Positions 1-10,557 of a stretch of 64,000 nucleotides of DNA are shown here, piece after piece. The position numbers were made by a program, and so were the translations under genes. The DNA is from Glycomyces paridis. GTDB lineage: Bacteria; Actinomycetota; Actinomycetes; Mycobacteriales; Micromonosporaceae. Location: assembly GCF_004912155.1 (NCBI RefSeq), contig NZ_STGX01000004.1, positions 183,776 to 247,775 on the forward strand, read 5' to 3'. Below the pieces are notes generated by a model. The model searched no databases. It saw only the letters and a list, made by a program, of their open reading frames with translations, and was not told where the DNA came from. Numbering within the stretch: position 1 is the first letter of the stretch; each line of letters begins with the position of its first letter.

Positions 1-252
1 GCCGCGCACGCGCAGGCCGGCGCCGAGATCAACACCTCGGGGATCATCGGTTTCTTCCTGTCCAAGATCGCCCCGATCCTGCTGGCCATCCTCGGCCTCA
101 TCTTCATCGCCCGCGCCAACAAGGGCGAGGTCAGCCGGGTGCTCACCTCGTCGACCATCGCGATCATCGGCATCGCGTTCATCGCCGGAGCCGTGGTCCT
201 CGTGGCCGTCGGCAACGGCCTGGTCGACGTGCTCTTCAGCCAAGAGGACTAG
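1..252 (+). CDS. small two-TM membrane protein of conjugative module (5' partial)
   Basis: The reading frame is open from base 1 to TAG at 250-252, so the N-terminus lies outside the window. The visible 83 residues contain two hydrophobic helices (about residues 14-37 and 47-72) separated by a short basic loop with ARANKGEVSR. Two-TM small proteins immediately upstream of the PrgI-like and VirB4-like genes occupy the pilin/VirB2 or VirB3-like slot of type IV secretion clusters. That role is inferred from context and size, not from a recognised motif. It ends 41 bases before the next gene and is presumably co-transcribed with it. Confidence 0.7.
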   Translation, partial: AAHAQAGAEINTSGIIGFFLSKIAPILLAILGLIFIARANKGEVSRVLTSSTIAIIGIAFIAGAVVLVAVGNGLVDVLFSQED

Positions 253-292
253 GTCGGACATCGCCCCATAGGGCAGCGGACGGAGGACGCCA

Positions 293-682
293 ATGCGCTT
301 GCGCACCGACGACGACATCTATCGTGCCCGCCTGCTGTACCTCGGCCCTCCCGGCTACACGCTCCCCGTCCACCTGCCGTACGGGCAGTACGGGGCATTC
401 GCCGCGCTCCTGGCCCTGTTCATGCTCCTGCGCTGGGCCTTCACCGGGGACGTCGACCTCTTCCCCGCCATCGAGATCTCCCTCGCCCTCGTCGCCACCT
501 CGCTGATCTTCCGCTACGTCGACGCCGACCGGCCCGCGACCACCGTCGTCCGCACGCTGCTCACCGACTGGAAGCACACGCGCGGCGACGGGCGCGAAAC
601 CCGCGTCCCGGCGTTCACGACCCGTTCGATCCGCCTGCGGCCCACGCTCGTGGAGCCCGTCCGAACTGAGGAGCGCCTATGA
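293..682 (+). CDS. PrgI/VirB3-like small inner-membrane protein
   Basis: The protein has 129 residues with two closely spaced membrane helices at about residues 34-50 and 58-77 and a basic cytoplasmic C-terminus. The N-terminal part (starting MRLRTDDDIYRARLLY) is soluble. Size, topology and position directly before a VirB4-type ATPase match PrgI/VirB3-type proteins, which form part of the inner-membrane complex of type IV secretion systems. A GGACGGAGGA-like ribosome site precedes ATG 293. Its stop overlaps the ATG of the ATPase (ATGA at 679-682), indicating translational coupling. The family assignment rests on context; the sequence itself has no diagnostic residue. Confidence 0.75.
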   Translation: MRLRTDDDIYRARLLYLGPPGYTLPVHLPYGQYGAFAALLALFMLLRWAFTGDVDLFPAIEISLALVATSLIFRYVDADRPATTVVRTLLTDWKHTRGDGRETRVPAFTTRSIRLRPTLVEPVRTEERL

Positions 683-3600
683 GCGGCGAGGACCGCCGTC
701 AGCCCGTCGCCAAGTTCTCCGCCCCGCGGCCGCCCGCACCCGTGCGGGACCGCGAGCGGCACTCCGGCGAACTCGGCGACGACGCCACCGCTCTCGCCGA
801 TGCGGTGTTCAGGGCGGAGCCCGCAAGAGGGCCCAGTAGGGCGGAGCCCGCCAGAGGCTCCGGCAAGGCAGAGCCCGCGAACGGCTCCGGCCAGACCGCG
901 GGCGCGCCGAACCGCGTCGAGCCCGCCCGGCCGCCGCAGCCTTCGCAGCCGCGGACCGAGTCCGCGCCGCGCCCGCCCGCCGCGCCGCAGAGCGCCCCGG
1001 CCCCGCAGCGCACGCAGCCGAGCGCACCGCAGGCGGCCCGGCCCCCGTCCTCCCCAGTGGACCCGGCGGGACACGCTTCGCCACCTGCGTCGATGACCCC
1101 TCCCTCCACCGTTCGTCCACAGGGTTATCCCCAGGGTTATCCACAGAATCAGCCGAGTTATCCACAGGGATATCCACAGCGTTACCCACAGGCTCCGACC
1201 AGCGGGAATCCACAGGCTTATCCACAGGACGGCGGAAGTTATCCACAGCCGGGGCAGAGTTATCCACAGGCTGTTGACCAGGGTCGCGGGCGTTCCGCCG
1301 CAGGTGGCGGAGGCTCGGTCGCAAGTCGGCAGCGGACGGCGCAAAAGACCGCACAACGGGTGCCCGGCCAGGACCTCGTCCCGGTCAAGCAGGCCCGCGC
1401 CGAAGCGCAGCAACTCGTCGAGACCGCCGAGCCCAAGCCGACCCGCGTCAAGCCGCTCGCGACCCAGAAGGAGCGCCAGCCGCTCCGCGAGCTGAGCCTC
1501 ACCGAGATCGCCGGGCACGTGACCTTCACGCCCGCCTCGGTCACCGCCTGGTACGTACTGCCCGGCGTGCGCTGGTCCTTCCGTCCCGACCTCGAACGCG
1601 AAGCGCTCATCATCGCGATCGCCGAGCAGTTCGCCGGGCTCGCCGGGATGCGCGTCCACCTGCGCCGCACCACCCGGCCGTTCCCGGCCGACCAGTGGGC
1701 CCGCACCGTCGACCGCCACACCGCGCGGCCGCTGCGCACCGTCCCCGGCGGCACCAGCTGGGCCGACCACCTGGTCGCCGCCCAGCGCCACCTCCAGCAG
1801 CTCTCCCACGCCGAGGGCGAGACGTTCCTCGGCATCACCTTCTCGCGCCGCGGCGCGTTCGACCAGCTCGGCGAGAAGGTCGGGCGCATGTTCGGGCGCG
1901 GCACCAAGCTCTCCGAACGCGAGAAGATCGAGAAGCGCAGCCTCCAGTTCGACGAGGTCCTCGGCTCGTTCGGCGTCCGCGCCCACCGCGCCACCACCGC
2001 CGAACTCGAATGGCTCGTCTACCGCTCCGTCGCGCTCGGCATGGAACCGCCACGCCTGCTCTCGGGCTCGGACGGCGACTGGGAGGCCGGGGACGTCCTC
2101 GCCCTCACCGAGTCCATCGAGCGCTACCGCAGCCCCTACGGCTCCACCGTCAAGCTCGTCAACCGCCTCACCGGCGAGGAGAAGCACACCGCCGTCCTCA
2201 CCGTCGGCCGCATGGAGGAACTGGAGATCCCCCAGCGCCACGAGCCTTGGCTGCACTTCCACGAGCGCTGCCCGTGGCCGGTCGAGCTGTCGAGCCGCAT
2301 CGACATCCTCGGCCCCGGCGAGGCCTTCCGCGACCTCGACCACCGCCTGCGCCTCATCCGCAGCCAGCAGCGCGACTACGACGAGCACTCGATGGACGCC
2401 CCGCCCGAGCTCCAGCGCCTCGCCGAGCGCGCCCTGGGCGTCGGCGACGAGATGACCACCGGCCTGCCCATCGACGCCGCGCGCGCCCACGGCTGGCACC
2501 GCCTCGCCGTCACCGCCGACACCAAGGAGGAGTGCCTGGAGCGCGCCCGCACGCTCATGCAGATGTACCAGCGGGACATGCGCATCAGCCTCCAGCACCC
2601 CAAGAACCAGGACTGGCTCGCCCGCGAGTTCATCCCCGGCGAGCCGGTCGCCGGGACCGGGTACGTCCGGCGGATGCCGGTCAAGCTCATGGCCGCGGCC
2701 CTGCCGCAGGCCGCCTCCACCGTCGGCGACCAGCGGGGCGACCTCATCGGCCGCACCGCCGGCACCTGCCGCAGGCCCGTGTTCCTCGACCTGCACTTCG
2801 CCACCGAGGTCCGCGAGAAGTCCGGCCTGTCGGTCTTCGTCGCCGAACCCGGCGGCGGCAAGTCGACCCTCATGGGCGCCATCGGCTACCTCGCGGCCCG
2901 GCGCGGCGTCCAGGTGACCCTCCTCGACCCGTCCGGCCCGCTCGCCCGCCTGTGCGAGATGCCCGAGCTCAAACCGTTCTCGCGCGTCCTCAACCTCACC
3001 GGCTCCGAGTACGGGACGCTCGCGCCGTACGCGCTCATCCCCTCGCCCAGGCGCGAGCACTACCCCGACTCACCGGACGGGCAGCGCGAGTACGACATCG
3101 CCGTCTCCAACGCCCGCTCCGAACGGCGGATGCTCGTGCAGGACATCTGCTCGATGCTCCTGCCGCCTCAGGTCCAGCGCGAGGCGAGCACCGCCCGGCT
3201 CCTGCGCCACGCCGCCCGCCACGTCCCCGCCGAGGAGGACTCGGCCCTCGAAGACATCGTGGAGTCCCTCCAGGACGCCGAGGACCACGTCTCCGGCGAC
3301 GGCGCCGAGCTCGCCGCGCTCCTGCTCGACACCGCCGAGATGCCGCTCGCGAAGCTGTTCTTCGGCACGCCCGACAAGGGCGTCCTGGAGGACGACACCG
3401 CGCTCACCGTCATCACCATGTCCGGCCTGCGCCTGCCCGACCTCGGGATCGAACGCGAGTACTGGTCGGCCGAAGAGGCGCTCGCGCTGCCCATGCTGCA
3501 CACCGCCCACCGGCTCGCCGTCCGCCGCGCCTACGGCGGCGACATGCACCGCCGCAAGCTCGTCGGCCTCGACGAGGCGCACTTCATGGAGGGCTGGAAG

Positions 3601-3981
3601 TCCGGCCGCTCCTTCCTCGTGCGCCTCGCCCGCGACTCCCGCAAGTGGAACCTCGCGGCGCTGGTCGCCTCCCAGAACCCGAAGGACATCCTCGGGCTCG
3701 ACGTGCAGAACCTCGTCTCCACGGTCTTCGTCGGCCGCATCGCCGAGGACGCCGAGGTCGCCGAGGAGGCGCTCAAGCTCCTGCGGGTGCCCACCGGCGT
3801 CGGCTACGAGAGCGTCCTCGCCTCACTCTCCGAAGTGGACGCCGCAAACACGAGCAAGCTCCCTTACCGCGAGTTCGTCATGCGCGACGTCGACGGCCGC
3901 GTCCAACGCATCCGCGCCGACTTCGGCTGGGTGCGCGGACTCCTCGACTACCTGAACACCACCCCCGGGGAGGAAAAGTGA
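679..3981 (+). CDS. VirB4-like conjugation ATPase
   Basis: This 1100-residue protein is the motor ATPase of the conjugation-type secretion module. The C-terminal domain holds a Walker A motif, EPGGGKSTLMG (around residue 724), and a Walker B, KLVGLDEAHF (around residue 962). Both are typical of the VirB4/TraC/ConE class acting at the inner membrane. Residues 1-260 are a low-complexity Pro/Ala/Gln-rich extension. It contains AEPARG-type repeats (about residues 48-75) and a YPQ-repeat tract (about 146-197). VirB4 proteins are usually 800-850 residues, so the extension explains the extra length. The YPQ codons are mostly TAT CCA CAG, unlike the rest of the gene, and create DnaA-box-like DNA words (see the repeat at 1112-1268). 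The stop overlaps the GTG of the next gene. Confidence 0.9.
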   Translation: MSGEDRRQPVAKFSAPRPPAPVRDRERHSGELGDDATALADAVFRAEPARGPSRAEPARGSGKAEPANGSGQTAGAPNRVEPARPPQPSQPRTESAPRPPAAPQSAPAPQRTQPSAPQAARPPSSPVDPAGHASPPASMTPPSTVRPQGYPQGYPQNQPSYPQGYPQRYPQAPTSGNPQAYPQDGGSYPQPGQSYPQAVDQGRGRSAAGGGGSVASRQRTAQKTAQRVPGQDLVPVKQARAEAQQLVETAEPKPTRVKPLATQKERQPLRELSLTEIAGHVTFTPASVTAWYVLPGVRWSFRPDLEREALIIAIAEQFAGLAGMRVHLRRTTRPFPADQWARTVDRHTARPLRTVPGGTSWADHLVAAQRHLQQLSHAEGETFLGITFSRRGAFDQLGEKVGRMFGRGTKLSEREKIEKRSLQFDEVLGSFGVRAHRATTAELEWLVYRSVALGMEPPRLLSGSDGDWEAGDVLALTESIERYRSPYGSTVKLVNRLTGEEKHTAVLTVGRMEELEIPQRHEPWLHFHERCPWPVELSSRIDILGPGEAFRDLDHRLRLIRSQQRDYDEHSMDAPPELQRLAERALGVGDEMTTGLPIDAARAHGWHRLAVTADTKEECLERARTLMQMYQRDMRISLQHPKNQDWLAREFIPGEPVAGTGYVRRMPVKLMAAALPQAASTVGDQRGDLIGRTAGTCRRPVFLDLHFATEVREKSGLSVFVAEPGGGKSTLMGAIGYLAARRGVQVTLLDPSGPLARLCEMPELKPFSRVLNLTGSEYGTLAPYALIPSPRREHYPDSPDGQREYDIAVSNARSERRMLVQDICSMLLPPQVQREASTARLLRHAARHVPAEEDSALEDIVESLQDAEDHVSGDGAELAALLLDTAEMPLAKLFFGTPDKGVLEDDTALTVITMSGLRLPDLGIEREYWSAEEALALPMLHTAHRLAVRRAYGGDMHRRKLVGLDEAHFMEGWKSGRSFLVRLARDSRKWNLAALVASQNPKDILGLDVQNLVSTVFVGRIAEDAEVAEEALKLLRVPTGVGYESVLASLSEVDAANTSKLPYREFVMRDVDGRVQRIRADFGWVRGLLDYLNTTPGEEK
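1112..1268 (+). repeat. cluster of DnaA-box-like TTATCCACA words inside the VirB4 gene
   Basis: Perfect TTATCCACA occurs at 1137, 1158, 1218, 1239 and 1260. Near matches occur at about 1112 (TCGTCCACA), 1125 (TTATCCCCA), 1170 (ATATCCACA), 1182 (TTACCCACA) and 1206 (GAATCCACA). Spacing is mostly 12 or 21 bases. The words encode YPQ repeats, but the Tyr and Pro codons used (TAT, CCA) are otherwise rare in this GC-rich gene. That suggests selection on the DNA word as well as the peptide. TTATCCACA is the canonical DnaA box; binding is inferred. Confidence 0.75.
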
Positions 3982-5930
3982 ACGACCCCTCCGCTCACGA
4001 CCTCGCACCGCCTCCCCCTCGCAGACCCGGCCCCCTCAAGCGCGCGCTGCGCCTGACGAGCCGCCTCCTCGTCGTCCTCGCCGCCGTCGCCGGGGCACTC
4101 GTCTTCACCCCCGGCCTCGCCGGGGCCCAAGCCGACGAGGGCTGCACCGACTACGAGTGGCACAACTCGTGGACGCAATGCCTGGAAGAACTCCCCGAAG
4201 CGCAGGAACTGCCCTGCGAGGCGGCGCCGCAGCCGGCGTCCCCGGACTCGGGTATGGCGGGCTGGTTCGCCGACCCGAGCAACCTCGACAAGAGCGAGGG
4301 CATCGGCACCTACAGCGCCTACGGCTACGCCGGATACCAGCTCCCGATGTACGGCTCGCAGGAGATGAGCATCGGCGGGCAATGCGTCCAAGGCGTCTCG
4401 ATCCCCAACGGCGCCGACACCGCGAACGCCCTGGCCAACATGGAGTTCAGCCTCTCGGTTGCGACCGTGGGCGCCGCGAACTCGATGCGGCAGGCCGCCT
4501 GGGAGCCCGACACCATGTGGGGCTGGTCGAACGACTTCATGGAGCAGGGCACCGAGGTGCTCTACCGCCAGGTCTTCACGGTCTTCGGCGCGGTCACCGT
4601 AGGCCTCATCGGCATCTACCTGCTGTGGCGCTCCAAGCAGGCCGACATGAACAACGCCATCACCACCGTCGCCTGGGCCGCACTCATCCTCGTGCTCGTC
4701 ACCGCAGTGGTGCGCTGGCCGGTCAAGGCCGCCGAGTTCACCGACAAGGCGCTCACCATCGGCATGGACCTGAGCGTGGTTCTCATCGCCGACGACGCGG
4801 CCGAGGGCTGCGCGCGTGAGGACGACCTCACACAGGCTGAGTACGACAGACTCAAAGAGGCCAACCAGGCGAACCCGAACTTCTGCATCGACACTCGGTC
4901 CGCCGCAGTCACCGCAGCCGACACGGTGTCCAGCCAGGTGCTCTACCAGAACTGGCTGCGAACCATGCTCGGGCAGAGCGAGGAGTTCACCTACGAGAAG
5001 CGCGGCGGCGAGGTAGTCGAGGACGACGACGGCAACCCCGTGGTGCTCGATGCGAACACCGCATACAAGTACGGTCCGGCCCTCTTCGCGGCGCAGGCGT
5101 TCTCCTGGCAAGAGAACCAGGAGGCCGAGGGTTCCCCGACCGTCCGCGATCGGCTCATCTCGGAAAAGCAGGAGACCTGGCAGGGCCTGGTCGCCCAGAT
5201 CCAGACCGAGGACCCCGAGGCCTTTGCCAACATCAGCGGCCAGCGCGCCTGGGAGCGCACCGGCACCGGCTTCCTGGCCCTGCTGACGGCGATCTTCTTC
5301 TCGCTGTTCGACCTCACCGCCTCGATCCTCATCATCCTGGGCTTCATGATCGTGCGCTTCGCGATCGTGGCCCTGCCGATCATCGGCACCATCGCGCTCC
5401 TGCGTCCCGCGGGCGGACCGTTCAAGCGCCTGGTCAACACGGTGCTCGGCGCGATCATCAACGTCGCGATCTTCTCGCTGGCGGCGGTGATCTACGTCTG
5501 GGCCTCGGGCCGCATCCTCGCCACCGCAATGCCCGTGTGGCTGCAAGTGGTCATGATCGGCCTGCTCGGCGTGGCCGCCTGGCTGCTGCTGCGGCCGGGC
5601 AGGCGCATAGCCGGGATGGTCGGCGGGCGCGGTCCGTCCGAGGTCCTGTTCGCGCGCCGCTCGGACTCGGGCGACAAGGACCGGGACGGCGACCGGTCCG
5701 GTTCGGGCGCACCCCGCAGCAACGGCCGCCCGGAGCACGCGGGAGGTCCGCTCCACGACCTCAACCGGCAGGTGGAGGACTTCAAACCGGGCGAGACCGC
5801 GGACAACATCCGCAGCATCCGCGACCAGAACGACTCCCTCCCAGGGCAGCCGGGCGGCGGTTCGAGGTCCGAGTCGACCTCGTCCGCAGGCGGCGGTGGA
5901 GAGGTCTTCCGGCCCGCCGGGAAGGAGTGA
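3978..5930 (+). CDS. VirB6/TrbL-like polytopic conjugation protein
   Basis: The start is GTG 3978, overlapping the ATPase stop (GTGA) with GGGAGGA just upstream; the protein has 650 residues. A basic N-terminus is followed by a signal or anchor helix (about residues 25-45, ending in GLAGAQADEG). A Cys-containing extracytoplasmic region follows, then membrane helices around residues 195-215 and 222-242 and a cluster of four to five between about 435 and 545. The tail from about residue 550 is hydrophilic, Ser/Gly/Arg-rich and probably cytoplasmic. A multi-pass core with a long periplasmic-type insertion and a charged tail is the architecture of TrbL/VirB6-like components that form the channel base. 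It has no enzymatic motif. Confidence 0.8.
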   Translation: MNDPSAHDLAPPPPRRPGPLKRALRLTSRLLVVLAAVAGALVFTPGLAGAQADEGCTDYEWHNSWTQCLEELPEAQELPCEAAPQPASPDSGMAGWFADPSNLDKSEGIGTYSAYGYAGYQLPMYGSQEMSIGGQCVQGVSIPNGADTANALANMEFSLSVATVGAANSMRQAAWEPDTMWGWSNDFMEQGTEVLYRQVFTVFGAVTVGLIGIYLLWRSKQADMNNAITTVAWAALILVLVTAVVRWPVKAAEFTDKALTIGMDLSVVLIADDAAEGCAREDDLTQAEYDRLKEANQANPNFCIDTRSAAVTAADTVSSQVLYQNWLRTMLGQSEEFTYEKRGGEVVEDDDGNPVVLDANTAYKYGPALFAAQAFSWQENQEAEGSPTVRDRLISEKQETWQGLVAQIQTEDPEAFANISGQRAWERTGTGFLALLTAIFFSLFDLTASILIILGFMIVRFAIVALPIIGTIALLRPAGGPFKRLVNTVLGAIINVAIFSLAAVIYVWASGRILATAMPVWLQVVMIGLLGVAAWLLLRPGRRIAGMVGGRGPSEVLFARRSDSGDKDRDGDRSGSGAPRSNGRPEHAGGPLHDLNRQVEDFKPGETADNIRSIRDQNDSLPGQPGGGSRSESTSSAGGGGEVFRPAGKE

Positions 5931-5933
5931 CGG

Positions 5934-6473
5934 ATGAACCGCGTCCTTCGGATCGTCTTCTCCCGCTACGGGATGATCGTGATCATCCTGGTCCTGGTGC
6001 TCGGCGTGATCGCGCTGGCGCAGACGCGGGAGGAGCTTCCGCTCGACGGCAGTGACGCGGGTTCGAGCGGCGTCGACGGCGAGGCGACCTCGGAGGCGTT
6101 CACCGAGGACGACGGCCTCGCCACCGAGGCGTGCGACGGCGAGGACTGCTACACCGATGCCGAGCTGCCGCAGGAGGCCCTCAACCGGGCGTCGGCGTTC
6201 GCGGAGGCCTGGCTGAACCCCTACGGCTACGGCCCGGACGGCTGGCACGATTCGATCGCGCCGTTCCTCACCTCGGACACGGCGGACCTGATGGAGGGCG
6301 TGGACCCGTCGACGGTGCCCGCCGAGGAGCGGACGGGTGAGCCGACGGCTTCCGGTTCGAAGGTCGCAATCCCGATGGACACCGGCACGTTGACGCTCAC
6401 CATGCACGAGGGGGCCAACGACTGGACCTCCAACGGTTGGCTGGTCTCCGCGATCGACTGGGAGCAGCTGTGA
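5934..6473 (+). CDS. VirB8/TcpC-like anchored conjugation protein
   Basis: The protein has 179 residues: one N-terminal membrane helix (about residues 10-30), an acidic linker (about 35-75), then a compact alpha/beta domain rich in Trp/Tyr (ending SNGWLVSAIDWEQL). One TM plus a small NTF2-fold-like extracellular domain is the layout of VirB8 and TcpC proteins, which assemble around the secretion channel. Similarity to those families is judged on architecture and neighbours only. It starts three bases after the previous stop and its TGA overlaps the GTG of the next gene. The genes from 293 to 7636 are therefore one tightly coupled operon. Confidence 0.65.
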   Translation: MNRVLRIVFSRYGMIVIILVLVLGVIALAQTREELPLDGSDAGSSGVDGEATSEAFTEDDGLATEACDGEDCYTDAELPQEALNRASAFAEAWLNPYGYGPDGWHDSIAPFLTSDTADLMEGVDPSTVPAEERTGEPTASGSKVAIPMDTGTLTLTMHEGANDWTSNGWLVSAIDWEQL

Positions 6474-7636
6474 GCACCGTCCCCGAGAGCGAGCAGACCG
6501 CGAAGGAGCGTTACGAGGACCCGGAGCGTCCGAAGGTCCCCAAGCGCCTGCGTCCTCTCTTGTGGACGCTCACCGTGGTCAGCGTGTGCTGCCTCGGCAT
6601 GGTGATCTCGATCGTGCAGCTCCTGTCCGACCAGTCGAGCGACGACGACGGGAGCGTGGTCCTGGCGGGCTGCGGCACCGTCGGCGACATCGACATGAGC
6701 GGCGAGTTCCCCGCGATCGAACCGTACAGTTCCGAGCAGGTCGGCAACGCCGCCATCATCATCGCGGTCGGCCAGGAGCTCGACGTCCCCAGCCGCGGCT
6801 GGATCATCGCGGTGGCGACCGCGATGCAGGAGTCGCGCCTGACGAATCTCGGGCACCTCGGCGACCGGAACGACCACGATTCGCTCGGCCTGTTCCAGCA
6901 GCGTCCCTCCTCCGGTTGGGGCACACCGGATCAGGTCACCGACCCCGTCTACGCCTCGACGAAGTTCTACGAGAAGCTCCTGACGATCGAGAACTGGGAG
7001 TCGCTGCCGCTCACCGTGGCCGCCCAGCGGGTGCAGATTTCCGCCTTCCCCGACGCCTACGCCAAGCACGAGCCGAAGGCCATCGAGATCGTCAACACCC
7101 TCACCGGCGGCGGCGCCCGGATTCCGGCGGTGTCAACCGATCTGGGGACCTGCACGCAGCCGGGCCAGCTGTCGGCCGCGGGCTGGATGATCCCCGTCGA
7201 GGGGCCGATCAACTCCGGTTTCCGCACCTCGCAGCGCCCCTCGCACGACGGCGTCGACATCGGCGCGCCGCGCGGTTCGACCATCGTCGCGGCGTCGAGC
7301 GGCACGGTGATCACCTCGGAGTGCAACGCGAGCCTGTACGGCGAGTCGTATTCGTGCGATGTGGATGGTTCCCCCGAGGTCGCGGGCTGCGGCTGGTACG
7401 TCAACATCGTCCACGCCGGGGACTACCTGACCCGCTACTGCCACATGGGCTCGGCGCCCCTAGTCAAGGAGGGCGACGTGGTCCAGGCGGGCCAGATCCT
7501 CGGCTACGTCGGCTCCTCGGGCCGCTCCAGCGGGCCGCACCTGCACTTCGAGACCCACTTGAACGCCGACCGGAGCTCGGCCGGAGCGGTGAACCCGATC
7601 CAGTTCATGGAGCAGATGGGCGCCCCGCTCGAATAG
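6470..7636 (+). CDS. cell-wall hydrolase: lysozyme-like domain plus M23 peptidase
   Basis: Start is GTG 6470, overlapping the upstream stop, with GGGAG eight bases before it; 388 residues. A membrane helix (about residues 26-50) anchors the protein. A lysozyme/transglycosylase-like domain follows, with a candidate catalytic Glu in AMQESRLTNLGHLGDRNDHDS (shown only in part; around residue 120). The C-terminal half is an LytM/M23 zinc endopeptidase: HDGVDIGAPRG (about residue 258) and GPHLHFETH (about residue 357) supply the H-x3-D and HxH ligands. In Gram-positive conjugation systems such two-domain proteins open the peptidoglycan locally for the transfer channel. It is the last gene of the operon. 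Confidence 0.92.
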   Translation: MSTVPESEQTAKERYEDPERPKVPKRLRPLLWTLTVVSVCCLGMVISIVQLLSDQSSDDDGSVVLAGCGTVGDIDMSGEFPAIEPYSSEQVGNAAIIIAVGQELDVPSRGWIIAVATAMQESRLTNLGHLGDRNDHDSLGLFQQRPSSGWGTPDQVTDPVYASTKFYEKLLTIENWESLPLTVAAQRVQISAFPDAYAKHEPKAIEIVNTLTGGGARIPAVSTDLGTCTQPGQLSAAGWMIPVEGPINSGFRTSQRPSHDGVDIGAPRGSTIVAASSGTVITSECNASLYGESYSCDVDGSPEVAGCGWYVNIVHAGDYLTRYCHMGSAPLVKEGDVVQAGQILGYVGSSGRSSGPHLHFETHLNADRSSAGAVNPIQFMEQMGAPLE

Positions 7637-7692
7637 CGGACTCGCCGGTCCCGGCGCCGCTGAAATCGCTCGACGCGAGCCGCCGTGCCTGG

Positions 7693-9344
<1,652 letters not shown>

Positions 9345-9545
9345 GGCCCCGGCTTACCTGGGCACCGCCCCGTTTCCGCCGCCTCCAACGAATCGGTCCG
9401 AATTTTCCGGCGCGACTCGGCGGCGCCCGATTCGCGATTGTCGGTCCGGTATGGCAGAGTCAGGGTGTCGGCGCGCTGCCCCACCGCGGCGCGCCGACGT
9501 TCCCCTTGCAGCGGTAGCGGCCTCGCCGCTTCGACGGGACCGGAT
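9345..9545. other. intergenic, convergent gene ends
   Basis: This 200-base gap lies between the monooxygenase stop and the stop of the minus-strand gene at 9546. I see a GC-rich stretch and no convincing promoter, RNA gene or U-tract terminator. Confidence 0.4.
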
Positions 9546-10001
9546 TCAGGTCTTCGACTGGAACTGCGGTCTGGTCTCCTCCGGCAGGAGCCCGATGAAC
9601 TTGGTCGTCGCCCCCTCGCAGACCTCCGGGTCGTATCCGGTCGCGATCCTCATGCCGAGTTCCGGATAGGCGTACACGCCGCCGTACGGACCGGCCAGTT
9701 CATGCCCGAGACCCCGCATGTTCTCGAGCACCTCCTCCAGCGGCCGGTTGAGCAGCCGGACGCCTCCGAGCCGAACATCGCCTTCATCGTTGTTGATCTC
9801 GATGAACACCAGACGGTCGTCTGCGTCGTACTCAAAGGAGACCAACGAGGCGGTGTAGAGGTCCGTGAGCCCTGAATGCGATTCGGACGGCCAGGACTCG
9901 AACTCGCCGAACAGTCCCCGGTGCTCGGCTCGATGCTCGCCGAACCGGGCTCCCTCCAATCCGAGCCTCGGAAGTACGGAGAGAGGGAACTCGAGCATCA
10001 T
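9546..10001 (-). CDS. unrecognised 151-residue protein (immunity-like context)
   Basis: Start is ATG at 10001 (reading ATGATG), chosen because AGGAG lies seven bases upstream; an in-frame ATG 36 bases further out has no ribosome site. The protein is acidic and soluble, with no signal peptide or TM. A beta-rich middle (SFEYDADDRLVFIEINND) is followed by NRPLEEVLENMRGLGHEL and an aromatic YGGVYAYPELGMRIATG. Small acidic beta proteins of this kind are common as immunity or accessory proteins of polymorphic-toxin loci. The two genes upstream on the same strand are also unrecognised accessory genes, which fits but does not prove that role. Confidence 0.75.
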   Translation of the reverse strand: MMLEFPLSVLPRLGLEGARFGEHRAEHRGLFGEFESWPSESHSGLTDLYTASLVSFEYDADDRLVFIEINNDEGDVRLGGVRLLNRPLEEVLENMRGLGHELAGPYGGVYAYPELGMRIATGYDPEVCEGATTKFIGLLPEETRPQFQSKT

Positions 10002-10149
10002 GAGCACTCCTGTCGGAAGAGGTGGGTTCATCGGCATCGTAGTGGCGTCTCGCCCGTCGATTCAGGCCGAGATCGCCCTCCGATTTCTTCATTCGAAGCG
10101 CTGGCCGGTGCGCTACCGCCGCGTCGCACCGACCAGCACCCCGTGTAGG

Positions 10150-10557
10150 TCAGCCTTCGCAGTTGCGGGCAAGGCTGCCCCAGATCCGAACGGCTTCGGC
10201 CACGATCTCCTCCATGTTCGTTGAGGCCCACTCGACCTCGAGCGGTGCGCTCACTCGCAGGCCCGGTTCCGTGGTGTCGAGCCGGATCACCGATCCGAGC
10301 GCGCTCTCGGGCACGGTCCCAGCGCTCAGGGTCGTGATCCGAAGGCGCGCTTGCGAGGGGAACGCCTCGAAGTGCAGTTGCCTGCCGCCGATCCGTCTGA
10401 CGGCATGGGCGGAGGTGAATCCGTGAGCTGATGCGGGCTCCTTCCCTGTCGGGTCCGGTTCGGCGTTCACCAGGCGAAACCTACCCACGGCACCGCTCAC
10501 CAGGGCGCGCAGGAATCCCGATGCCGGGCCGTTCGGGCAATAGAGTTCGTAGCTCAC
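10150..10557 (-). CDS. unrecognised 135-residue protein
   Basis: GTG 10557 overlaps the stop of the upstream gene (GTGA). This makes a coupled pair and fixes the start better than the more distant in-frame ATG codons. The protein starts MSYELYCPNGPASGFLRAL and is a small alpha/beta protein with a conserved-looking Trp-rich C-terminus, ending IWGSLARNCEG. No family is recognised. Codon third positions are G/C-rich as expected for a real gene. It sits with the 10554 gene and probably shares its process. Confidence 0.72.
   Translation of the reverse strand: MSYELYCPNGPASGFLRALVSGAVGRFRLVNAEPDPTGKEPASAHGFTSAHAVRRIGGRQLHFEAFPSQARLRITTLSAGTVPESALGSVIRLDTTEPGLRVSAPLEVEWASTNMEEIVAEAVRIWGSLARNCEG

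Noticed and set aside
1112-1268. CRISPR array
   Set aside because: The repeats are 9-12 bases, in frame with a protein repeat and without unique spacers of constant length.
514-3060. Long antisense open frames opposite the VirB4 and other GC-rich genes
   Set aside because: Long antisense frames are expected in GC-rich DNA; they lack ribosome sites and show shadow composition.
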